This document shows, piece after piece, positions 1-6,107 of a DNA stretch of 6,168 bases. A program made the position numbers and the translations under genes. Within the stretch, counting starts at the first letter, position 1. Every line of letters begins with the position of its first letter. Location of the stretch: assembly GCA_029940125.1 (NCBI GenBank), contig JAOZRP010000081.1, positions 1-6,168 of the forward strand. The letters are read 5' to 3'. The notes beneath the pieces were generated by a model that ran no database searches, was not told the origin of the DNA, and worked only from the letters and a program-made list of their open reading frames with translations. Source of the stretch: a bacterium. GTDB taxonomy: Bacteria; Desulfobacterota; Anaeroferrophillalia; Anaeroferrophillales; Anaeroferrophillaceae.

Positions 1-2
1 CC

Positions 3-62
3 ATGCCGGAACATCCTGATACCCTGATTTGGGTTGCGGGCGTCAAGCCCGCCTTAGTTTGA
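3..62 (+). other. possible 3' end of an upstream gene
   Basis: The third frame is open from the left edge of the window to a TGA at 60-62 and reads as 19 residues starting MPEHPDTLIW and ending ALV. The other two forward frames hit stops by base 27. It would end 15 bases before hypC, the spacing expected of an upstream operon member. The peptide matches no hydrogenase motif I know: there is no C-terminal DPCxxCxxH of a large subunit and no recognisable HypF tail. The frame runs through a GC-rich palindrome, so it could equally be non-coding. Low confidence. Confidence 0.2.
36..52. repeat. GC-rich inverted repeat (candidate hairpin) before hypC
   Basis: GCGGGC at 36-41 and GCCCGC at 47-52 form a perfect 6-bp all-GC inverted repeat around the 5-base loop GTCAA. 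It is followed by CTTAGTTT, which is only a weak T-rich tail. It could be a poor intrinsic terminator or attenuator for an upstream transcript, or a copy of a dispersed REP-like palindrome. One copy in this window cannot decide between these. Confidence 0.4.
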
Positions 63-64
63 GT

Positions 65-69
65 GAGGA
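65..69 (+). promoter_or_regulatory. ribosome binding site of hypC
   Basis: GAGGA sits 8 bases before the ATG at 78. This spacing supports ATG 78 rather than the in-frame GTG at 63, which overlaps the site itself and would place residues before the essential Cys2. Confidence 0.6.
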
Positions 70-77
70 CAGGTACC

Positions 78-335
78 ATGTGTTTAGCTATTCCCATGCG
101 GGTTCTGGAGGTTCGCGGAACCGGCGGCGATATGCTGGAACCGCCGCTGGCAGTGGTTGAGGCGGAAGGGGTAAGACGGGAAGTCAGACTTGATATTGTT
201 GATCGTTTGCCGGTGGTTGGCGACTATGTCATTGTGCATGCCGGCTTTGCCCTGCACAGTCTTGACGAGCAACAGGCCCGGGAGAATCTTGACTTGTTGG
301 CCATGATGGCGGCTGGCGGCGATGAAACACGTTGA
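78..335 (+). CDS. hypC: HypC, [NiFe]-hydrogenase maturation chaperone
   Basis: This is a small cytoplasmic chaperone (85 aa) of the HypC/HybG/HupF family. Known role: it pairs with HypD to carry the Fe(CN)2CO precursor and then escorts the immature hydrogenase large subunit. The sequence begins MCLAIPMRV, the family signature, with Cys2 being the essential iron and HypD contact residue. The conserved GDYVIVHAGFALHSLDE stretch lies at residues 48-64 and includes His54, equivalent to the histidine conserved in the family. The start was set at ATG 78 because Cys2 must directly follow the initiator; a GTG at 63 would add five residues before it. The gene overlaps hypD by 14 bases. The length is normal. 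Family assignment is secure; which hydrogenase it serves is unknown because the structural genes lie outside the window. Confidence 0.95.
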   Translation: MCLAIPMRVLEVRGTGGDMLEPPLAVVEAEGVRREVRLDIVDRLPVVGDYVIVHAGFALHSLDEQQARENLDLLAMMAAGGDETR

Positions 336-1407
336 CGAGTACCGGGACCGGGAGCTGGTGAAGTCTCTGGCTTTTCGATTGGCCGACCAGGTGAAACGTC
401 CGCTCCGGTTCATGGAAGTATGCGGCACCCACACCATGAATATTTTTCGTTTCGGCCTCCGGTCCTTGTTTCCGGCTGATCTGGAGGTTGTTTCCGGTCC
501 CGGATGTCCGGTGTGTGTTACCGATTCCGCCGATATAGATGTCTGTATTGCGGCGGCTGAAAATGAAAACGTGGTCATAGCCACTTTTGGCGATCTGGTG
601 CGAGTTCCCGGCAGTCGTGGGTCACTGGCTGAATCCCGGGCCCGGGGCGCCCGGGTGGAGATTGTTTATTCGCCGATTGACGCCCTTGAACTGGCTCGGG
701 CGCATGAAGACAAACTGGTGGTCTTTGTCGGCATCGGCTTCGAAACCACGGTGCCGACGGTGGCGGCCGCTGTCGCCCAGGCCGCCAGGCTGCGGATGGA
801 TAATTTCTGTGTCCTGTCTCTCCACAAAGTGATGCCGCCGGTTTTCGCCCGACTGCTGGCCGGAAATCATCAACTCGACGGCCTTTTATGTCCCGGCCAC
901 GTGGCGACGATTGTCGGCCGCCGGGCGTTTGAGCCGCTGGCCCTGGACTATGGCCTCCCTTGTGTCATCGGCGGTTTTGAACCGGTCGATATCATGCAGG
1001 CCCTGGTGCAGTTGGCGGAATTGGCGGCCCGCCGGGAAGCAAAAGTTGTCAATGCTTATCCCCGGGCGGTAGCCGAAGATGGCAATTCTTCCGCCTGGCG
1101 GCTGGTAACCGATATTTTCCAGCCGGTTGATGCGCAGTGGCGGGGCTTGGGAACCATAAAGAGCAGCGGCTTGGCCATTCGGGATGTCTATGCCGCCTTT
1201 GACGCTCGCCGCCGTCTTGATTTTGAGACTGAAACTCCGGCTCCACCATCGACTGGCTGTCGTTGCGGGGATGTCATCTGCGGACGTTGCCGGCCGGTTG
1301 ACTGCGGTCATTTTGGCGGGTCCTGCACCCCGGGGCATCCTCTTGGGCCCTGCATGGTATCTTCGGAAGGGAGTTGCGCCGCGTTTTATCGTTATGGGGA
1401 GCATTAA
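322..1407 (+). CDS. hypD: HypD, Fe-S scaffold for Fe(CN)2CO assembly
   Basis: This 361-aa cytoplasmic protein matches the usual HypD length. Known role: with HypC it forms the scaffold on which cyanide from HypE and CO are attached to iron, using a [4Fe-4S] cluster and redox-active cysteines. Visible signatures in order are MEVCGTHT (Cys34), GPGCPVC (Cys62, Cys65), GFETT (139-143), LCPGHVATI (189-197), GGFEPVDIM (217-225) and a cysteine-rich C-terminus (313-352) ending in the hallmark PCMVSSEGSCAAFY. The C-terminal region has two cysteines, 320 and 323, at positions I recall as non-cysteine in most homologues. An in-frame stop at 304-306 rules out any upstream ATG, GTG or TTG start. The start region lacks a good Shine-Dalgarno site and overlaps hypC by 14 bases, so translational coupling is likely. 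Confidence 0.96.
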   Translation: MKHVDEYRDRELVKSLAFRLADQVKRPLRFMEVCGTHTMNIFRFGLRSLFPADLEVVSGPGCPVCVTDSADIDVCIAAAENENVVIATFGDLVRVPGSRGSLAESRARGARVEIVYSPIDALELARAHEDKLVVFVGIGFETTVPTVAAAVAQAARLRMDNFCVLSLHKVMPPVFARLLAGNHQLDGLLCPGHVATIVGRRAFEPLALDYGLPCVIGGFEPVDIMQALVQLAELAARREAKVVNAYPRAVAEDGNSSAWRLVTDIFQPVDAQWRGLGTIKSSGLAIRDVYAAFDARRRLDFETETPAPPSTGCRCGDVICGRCRPVDCGHFGGSCTPGHPLGPCMVSSEGSCAAFYRYGEH

Positions 1408-1456
1408 GTATGGAAGAGACGTTTCATCTTTTCTGACTTCCGGTGCTGGTGAGGAT

Positions 1457-2476
1457 ATGGAAAACAAGAAAGACTGCGTTACCCTCGATCATGGCAGCGG
1501 TGGTTTGGCGGCCCGGGAACTGGTTCAGGAGGTATTTCTTTCCCGGCTCAACAATTCCCGCCTGGCTCCGCTGGAAGACAGCGCCGTTCTGCCGGTTGCC
1601 AACGGTCGGTTGGCCTTTACCACCGATTCCTACGTTGTTGATCCACTTTTTTTCCCCGGTGGTGACATTGGCGCCCTGGCCGTTAACGGAACGGTCAATG
1701 ATCTGGCCATGAGAGGCGCAGTGCCGTTGGCCTTGAGCCTGGGGTTGATTATCGAGGAGGGGCTGCCCCTCGAGGTGCTGGAACGAGTTGTCGATTCCAT
1801 CGCCGCGGCGGCTGAAACCGCCGGAGTCGACGTGGTGACCGGGGATACCAAAGTGGTCCACCGGGGAGCGGCCGACAAGTTGTTTATTAATACTTCCGGG
1901 ATTGGTTCAATTGTCGAAGGGGTTGAAATAAGCCCCGGCCAGGTGCGGCCCGGCGATGGCATTATATTGTCCGGGACCATGGCCGATCACGGCATTACGG
2001 TGTTGGCCGAGCGGGAAGATTTGGGTTTCGGTGGTCAGCTTCGCAGTGACACTTTTGCTCTCAATCATGTGGTGGCTGCCTTGGTTGAACATTTTCCCGG
2101 TGGCATTCATGCCTTGCGTGATCCGACCCGGGGCGGCGTGGCTACGACTTTATGCGAGATTGCCGTGGTTTCCGGCTCTTCCATGGAAATCTGGGAAGAG
2201 CGTGTTCCCCTCAATCGGCCGGTTGCGGTTGCCTGCGAAATTCTGGGCATTGATCCCTTTTTTCTGGCCAATGAGGGCAAATGTCTGCTGTTTGTCGATC
2301 CGGCGGTTGAAGGTGAAATCCTTAAGGCGCTGCATCGTCATCCTGGTGGAAAACAGGCGAGCCTTATCGGCCGGGTAACGGACGGTGAGGCGGGCCGGGT
2401 TGTCCTGCATACCGCCGTCGCCGGCCAACGTCTGATGACTCCCTTGACTGGTGACCCCCTGCCGCGTATATGTTGA
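1457..2476 (+). CDS. hypE: HypE, thiocyanate-forming hydrogenase maturation protein
   Basis: This protein (339 aa, typical for HypE) belongs to the PurM/AIR-synthase-like family. Known role: HypF transfers a carbamoyl group to the C-terminal cysteine of HypE, which dehydrates it with ATP to a thiocyanate and passes cyanide to HypC-HypD. Visible here are LDHGSGG (10-16), an ATP-binding region with DSAVLP (41-46), TTDSYVVDP (55-63) and NGTVNDLAMRGA (77-88), then GDTKVV (129-134), RDPTRGG (221-227) and the invariant PRIC end with Cys339. The start is ATG 1457, which puts LDHGSGG about ten residues in, as in relatives. The frame is open back to 1184 inside hypD, and ATG 1394 is an alternative that would add 21 residues. 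GAGG at 1451-1454 is unusually close to the chosen ATG. Confidence 0.95.
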   Translation: MENKKDCVTLDHGSGGLAARELVQEVFLSRLNNSRLAPLEDSAVLPVANGRLAFTTDSYVVDPLFFPGGDIGALAVNGTVNDLAMRGAVPLALSLGLIIEEGLPLEVLERVVDSIAAAAETAGVDVVTGDTKVVHRGAADKLFINTSGIGSIVEGVEISPGQVRPGDGIILSGTMADHGITVLAEREDLGFGGQLRSDTFALNHVVAALVEHFPGGIHALRDPTRGGVATTLCEIAVVSGSSMEIWEERVPLNRPVAVACEILGIDPFFLANEGKCLLFVDPAVEGEILKALHRHPGGKQASLIGRVTDGEAGRVVLHTAVAGQRLMTPLTGDPLPRIC

Positions 2477-2542
2477 CCGACAGGTTTTTACCGTTTGAAA
2501 CTGAAATGATGATTGTAGTTTGAAAAAAGAGACGTTGTCCAT
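2477..2542 (+). other. hypE-protease intergenic gap
   Basis: This 66-base stretch is more A/T-rich than its flanks and is the largest gap within the operon. TTGAAA at 2495-2500 resembles a -35 box, but nothing convincing follows at -10 spacing, so an internal promoter is not supported. An in-frame TAG at 2516-2518 limits the protease start to ATG 2543. The only Shine-Dalgarno-like sequence is a weak AAGAGA near 2527-2532. I see no hairpin terminator. Confidence 0.4.
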
Positions 2543-3058
2543 ATGTCGCCTGGTGAACAAAAAAGGAAAATTGGAATCCTGGGAATCGGCAACCTGCTTT
2601 TTGGTGATGAAGGCGTGGGAATTCACCTGATTCGTTACCTGGAAGAGCGCTGGATGCTGCCTCCCGAGGTTGAGTTGTTTGATGGCGGTACCGCCGGTTT
2701 GTTTCTCTCGACTTTTATTGAAACCTGCCGGGTGTTGATTGTTGTTGATGCCCTGGCGATCGAGGAGCCCCCGGGAACGGTCCGGGTCTACCACAATGAC
2801 GAGGTGAGGGCCGGCCTGTTGCAGACGAATTTATCCCCCCACCAGGTGGGTTTTCTTGAAACCATCGAATTATGCCGCCTGCAGGATCGGGAACCGGAGC
2901 AGTTGGTCGTGATTGGCGTTTGTCCGGAACAGATAGATGTTAACCTTGAGCTGTCGGTGACCATCCGGGAGCTGCTTCCGCTCCTTGCCGATGAGGTTGG
3001 CAGGCAGCTGTCGCGTTTCGGGGTTGCCGTGACCAAGCGGGATGGGACCGATGCATGA
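2543..3058 (+). CDS. hybD: HyaD/HybD-family hydrogenase maturation endopeptidase
   Basis: This is a cytoplasmic nickel-dependent endopeptidase (171 aa; E. coli HybD is 164). Known role: after nickel insertion it removes the short C-terminal peptide of the [NiFe]-hydrogenase large subunit just after its last metal-binding cysteine motif, completing maturation. The N-terminal GIGNLLFGDEGVG motif (14-26) carries Glu23. DGGTAG lies at 47-52, followed by VVDAL with Asp69, then LSPHQVG with His100. Glu23, Asp69 and His100 correspond to HybD Glu16, Asp62 and His93, the nickel-sensing ligands, so the enzyme looks intact. It ends 8 bases inside hypA. Its presence implies that a cognate large subunit with a cleavable tail is encoded nearby or elsewhere. 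The family is certain; the hyaD versus hybD label is a convenience based on my recollection of HybD. Confidence 0.93.
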   Translation: MSPGEQKRKIGILGIGNLLFGDEGVGIHLIRYLEERWMLPPEVELFDGGTAGLFLSTFIETCRVLIVVDALAIEEPPGTVRVYHNDEVRAGLLQTNLSPHQVGFLETIELCRLQDREPEQLVVIGVCPEQIDVNLELSVTIRELLPLLADEVGRQLSRFGVAVTKRDGTDA

Positions 3059-3446
3059 ATTGTCTCTTGCCCAGGGTCTGGTTAAGCAGCTGCTTCAGCT
3101 GGCAACTGAACATCATGCCGACCGGGTGGTAAAAGCAACAGTGCGGATCGGCCCCCTGGCTGGAGTGGTGGTTGATTCTTTCTGCTTTGGTTTTGATGCG
3201 GTCAAAAGTATGTCTTCCGTCACTCGGGAAACGATTTTGGAACTGGATTGCCCGCCCGCCGTCTATCGTTGTCCGGCTTGTGGTTGGGAAGGTGAGGTAT
3301 GCCGCCCGGCAAACGTTCTTTGTCCCGGTTGCGGGATTCAGGGACGAACCTTTCCGGTTGGTGATGATGATTTGATCCTGCAGCAGGTCGAACTTGAAGG
3401 AGATGATGAGACTCTTTCAGGATCTGAACAAAAGGAGGGAAAATAA
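3051..3446 (+). CDS. hypA: HypA, nickel-delivery metallochaperone
   Basis: This protein (131 aa) is somewhat longer than the usual 113-120. Known role: it binds Ni through its N-terminus and a structural zinc, and hands nickel to the hydrogenase large subunit together with HypB. The sequence starts MHELSLAQGL, where His2 is the essential nickel ligand. The zinc site is CPAC (74-77) plus CPGC (91-94). Asp42 sits at the conserved acidic position after the GxLxGV segment. ATG 3051 was chosen because the family requires Met-His-Glu; starting at 3042 would bury His2 behind three residues. It overlaps the protease gene by 8 bases and shares one base with hypB. Residues 116-131 form a hydrophilic tail beyond the usual end, and its last codons contain the hypB ribosome binding site. 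Confidence 0.94.
   Translation: MHELSLAQGLVKQLLQLATEHHADRVVKATVRIGPLAGVVVDSFCFGFDAVKSMSSVTRETILELDCPPAVYRCPACGWEGEVCRPANVLCPGCGIQGRTFPVGDDDLILQQVELEGDDETLSGSEQKEGK
3434..3438 (+). promoter_or_regulatory. strong ribosome binding site of hypB inside hypA
   Basis: GGAGG lies 7 bases before the hypB ATG at 3446 and is the strongest Shine-Dalgarno match in the operon. It falls within the last codons of hypA, whose TAA shares its final A with the hypB ATG (TAATG), an arrangement typical of termination-reinitiation coupling. Confidence 0.8.
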
Positions 3447-4204
3447 TGTGTGATCAATGCGGCTGTCATATTCCCGCTGGAGTCGGCAACCCATTGCCGG
3501 AAAAAAGTAAAACCGTAACTTTGACGGTCAACCAGCGGCTTCTGGCCGCCAATGACGAACAGGCATCCATCAATCGCCGCCATGCCGAAGGCCAGGGAGC
3601 GGTGTTGATTAACCTGATCAGCAGTCCGGGGGGAGGCAAAACAACCTTGTTGGAAAGAACCATCACCTCGTTGGACAAAGAACTGAAAATAGGGGTGTTG
3701 GAAGGGGATATTGAAACTGAACGGGATGCGGAGCGGCTTCGTGCCCATGGCGTACCGGTAGTGCCGCTTACTACCGGCGGTGCCTGTCACCTCGACGCTC
3801 CGCTTGTCTATCAGGGGCTGCGGCGGTTGGACGAACTGTTTGGAGGTGCCGGCTGCGATGTCGTTTTTATTGAAAATGTCGGCAATCTGGTCTGTCCGGC
3901 GACTTTTGATCTCGGGGAGCATTTTCGGGTTGTTTTGCTGTCCGTTCCCGAGGGGTCGGACAAACCGGCGAAGTATCCCCGGGCTTTTTTAACTTCCCAG
4001 GTTTTCCTGGTCACGAAGACGGACCTGCTGCCTCATTTTGATTTTTCTCTCGAAGAAGTAAAAGCCGATGCTTTGGGGGTCAATCCCGGTCTGTTTATCC
4101 TGCCCTTGTCGGCGACGACCGGGGCTGGCGTTGACGCCTGGCTCCATTGGTTGAAAAGCGTGGTCGAGGGGCGGAAACAGCTTCATGCCGCCCGGAAACA
4201 GTGA
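3446..4204 (+). CDS. hypB: HypB, nickel-inserting GTPase
   Basis: This 252-aa SIMIBI-class GTPase drives nickel insertion into the hydrogenase large subunit together with HypA (family knowledge). The N-terminus MCDQCGCHIP has the CxxCGC metal-binding motif (Cys2, Cys5, Cys7). There is no long histidine-rich stretch, so nickel storage is unlikely. The P-loop is SSPGGGKTT (59-67). VLEGDIETERDA (84-95) and the metal-site GGACHLDA give Cys114 and His115, and ENVGNLVCPA (143-152) gives Cys150, matching the GTPase-domain metal ligands. VPEGSDKPAKYP (167-178) is a family hallmark. The guanine-specificity motif is TKTD (190-193) instead of NKxD. It starts at the strong GGAGG site and overlaps hypA by one base. 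It is the last gene of the operon seen here. Confidence 0.96.
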   Translation: MCDQCGCHIPAGVGNPLPEKSKTVTLTVNQRLLAANDEQASINRRHAEGQGAVLINLISSPGGGKTTLLERTITSLDKELKIGVLEGDIETERDAERLRAHGVPVVPLTTGGACHLDAPLVYQGLRRLDELFGGAGCDVVFIENVGNLVCPATFDLGEHFRVVLLSVPEGSDKPAKYPRAFLTSQVFLVTKTDLLPHFDFSLEEVKADALGVNPGLFILPLSATTGAGVDAWLHWLKSVVEGRKQLHAARKQ

Positions 4205-4214
4205 TGGTTGTCCT

Positions 4215-6107
4215 TCACTCCGTGTCTACATTTCGATAGGGTTCCAGCCACATGACGTCATAGGGCATCATGGTAATGGAGAGTTTTCCGTCTTCCACCA
4301 GCCATTCCATGCCGCTGACGATGTCATACCAGTGGCTTTCCACGTTGTCCCCGCCTTCCAGTTTTAACCCATTGCAGTCAATTTCCAGGTGGCAGACCTT
4401 GTTGGCCACGTTGATCAGGGCCAGGAGGTACTGATCTTCTTCCGGCGCCACCCGGAAAACGGCAAAAACTTCCGGCACCAGCTGCAGGATCTGCTGCCTG
4501 CCGTTGGGATGGAAAGCCCGCTTCCGGGCCCGGATGGCAATCAGCCGTCCCAGTTCCCGGCTGATGCGGGAAATCTTTGACAGCGGGTCTTCCAGGGCTT
4601 CTGTGATCAGCTTCTCATCGATGACCGTCCGGTTGATATCCCGTTTCGAGTCGGTTTTCAGCACCGCTTTCACGTCATTTTTACTGCCGATCAGGCTGTG
4701 CAGGTAGATGCCCGGCACTCCGGGAAGCACCAGGGCAATGCAGCGCGAGGCCACGAATCTTTTTACCTGGAAGGCCAAATCTCCATGGTCTTCCTCGTCG
4801 TGGTTTAGAGCGCTGAACCAGGTGATGTTCGCTTCATAGGGTTCCTCCCGGCCATCGCTGCCGGTTTTGTAAGAGATGAAACCGCCGTGATCAAGGGTTT
4901 TGGCAACGATGTTGTCGATTTCCTTCCGGTTGAGGATGTTCTTTACCGCCATCAGGCCGATGCCGTCATGGGAATCCAGGAAGTTGAAAAAGGTGGCGGT
5001 TGGCGAATTGGTATCCAGTCCTGCGGCCCAGCGGGACAAAACCGAAGCGTCCTGGGAGTAAAAAGTATGCAGCACCAGTGGCGGCAGGGCGAAATTGTAG
5101 ACCATTTGGGCTTCGTCATGGCCGTTGCCGAAATAGGAGATGTTTTCTTCATGGGGGACGTTGGTCTCGGTGATCAGGGCGACCCGCGGCGCCACGGCGT
5201 CAAGGATGTCCCGGAACAGCTTCACGATTTCATGGGTCTGCTCCAGGTGGATGCACCGGGTGCCGGGCTCGGCCCAGAGGAAGGTTACCGCGTCAAGCCG
5301 GATGATGGAGGCCCCGTGGCGAACATAGAGGAGCAGAACCTCCAGCACCCGCATCAGGACCTCGGGATTTTTGTAGTTCAGGTCGATCTGATCGGCGGAA
5401 AAGGTTGCCCAGACATGAACAGGTCCGTTGATGGTGTCAAATTTTACCAGGATGTCCGAGGTTCGGGGGCGGAAAATAAGCCGTCGCTGTTCTTTAGTCA
5501 ATTCGTCGGGGGATTTGAAAGCGATGAAAAAGTTTTTATAATAAGGATTGCCGTTGAGGAATTCCTGGAACCAGTGGCTTTTGGCAGACACATGATTGAT
5601 AACGCCGTCAAACATGAGCCGGTAGTGCTTTCCCAGTTCCCTGATGTCATCCCAGGTTCCCAGCTTGGGATCGACGGTGTTGAAATCGACAATGGAGAAT
5701 CCACGGTCGGACGAATAGGGAAAAAACGGCAGGATGTGAACGGTGTTGATGGTTCCTTCCAGGTAGGTGTCGCAGAATTTTGCCAGGGTGGCCAGAGGCG
5801 ACGGATCGTCGCCGCGAATCAGGTCTCCGTAGGTGATCAGGATAACATCTTTTTCCGTAAACCGGTCAGCCGGGTTGTAATCAGCTTCCGCTTCGATCAT
5901 TTGCGGAGGCTTGTAGGCATGGTAAACCCGCAAAATTCTTTCCAGCTCCGGCAGGTATTTTTCTGCGATTGTTTCATCGTAAATGAACGCCAGTCGCCGC
6001 CGGAATTTTTCCCTGGCTGCCGGTGGACAGTGGTACGGTTCTCTGCCGTAGTCAGGTTCCTGTGCATGCATTACCTGGTTGTGTTTGTTGTCATTGCCGG
6101 ATGCCAT
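4215..6107 (-). CDS. GH13_18 sugar phosphorylase, probably glucosylglycerate phosphorylase (YcjM-like)
   Basis: This 630-aa cytoplasmic enzyme belongs to the sucrose-phosphorylase branch of the alpha-amylase family. Known reaction of the closest type: reversible phosphorolysis of 2-O-alpha-glucosyl-D-glycerate to glucose 1-phosphate and glycerate with retention. The family motifs are in order: VHILPFFPYSSDRGFS (123-138), DGVINHVS (167-174), RLDAVTFLW (270-278) with nucleophile Asp272, ITETN (312-316) with acid/base Glu314, and FLDSHDGIG (376-384) with stabiliser Asp381. The segment EPGTRCIHLEQTHEIVKL (280-297) is what I recall from E. coli YcjM rather than from sucrose phosphorylases. Compared with YcjM, about 30 extra N-terminal residues and a short insertion near 66-80 are present. 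AGGAG upstream supports the start at 6107. No signal peptide is seen. Sucrose, sucrose-6-phosphate or glucosylglycerol specificity cannot be excluded. Confidence 0.88.
   Translation of the reverse strand: MASGNDNKHNQVMHAQEPDYGREPYHCPPAAREKFRRRLAFIYDETIAEKYLPELERILRVYHAYKPPQMIEAEADYNPADRFTEKDVILITYGDLIRGDDPSPLATLAKFCDTYLEGTINTVHILPFFPYSSDRGFSIVDFNTVDPKLGTWDDIRELGKHYRLMFDGVINHVSAKSHWFQEFLNGNPYYKNFFIAFKSPDELTKEQRRLIFRPRTSDILVKFDTINGPVHVWATFSADQIDLNYKNPEVLMRVLEVLLLYVRHGASIIRLDAVTFLWAEPGTRCIHLEQTHEIVKLFRDILDAVAPRVALITETNVPHEENISYFGNGHDEAQMVYNFALPPLVLHTFYSQDASVLSRWAAGLDTNSPTATFFNFLDSHDGIGLMAVKNILNRKEIDNIVAKTLDHGGFISYKTGSDGREEPYEANITWFSALNHDEEDHGDLAFQVKRFVASRCIALVLPGVPGIYLHSLIGSKNDVKAVLKTDSKRDINRTVIDEKLITEALEDPLSKISRISRELGRLIAIRARKRAFHPNGRQQILQLVPEVFAVFRVAPEEDQYLLALINVANKVCHLEIDCNGLKLEGGDNVESHWYDIVSGMEWLVEDGKLSITMMPYDVMWLEPYRNVDTE

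Noticed and set aside
84..584. Antisense open frame of 166 codons over hypC/hypD
   Set aside because: It lies opposite two well-conserved genes and its translation shows no family motif; a by-product of GC-biased codon use.
1184..1456. HypE start at 1184, giving a 430-residue protein or a HypD-HypE overlap product
   Set aside because: The added residues are the out-of-frame reading of conserved HypD C-terminal codons; HypE families begin close to LDHGSGG.
886..1467. Antisense open frame of 193 codons over hypD
   Set aside because: No recognisable domain, composition typical of a reverse-strand shadow, and full overlap with conserved HypD coding sequence.
2495..2523. Internal sigma-70 promoter before the protease gene
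   Set aside because: TTGAAA is present, but no acceptable -10 box occurs at 16-18 base spacing.
2150..2794. Antisense open frame of 214 codons across the hypE end and the protease start
   Set aside because: It crosses two real genes and the gap, with no motif and no ribosome binding site that I could see.
3338..3922. Antisense open frame of 194 codons over hypA/hypB
   Set aside because: Mirror of conserved HypB sequence with no protein-family signature.
4200..4219. AGTGA/TCACT inverted repeat containing both stop codons as a bidirectional terminator
   Set aside because: Only five weakly stable base pairs with a 10-base loop and no T-run; it arises from two TGA stops facing each other.
4253..4262. 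Palindrome ATGACGTCAT as an operator
   Set aside because: It lies within the coding 3' end of the GH13 gene, encodes conserved residues, and has no second copy in a regulatory position.
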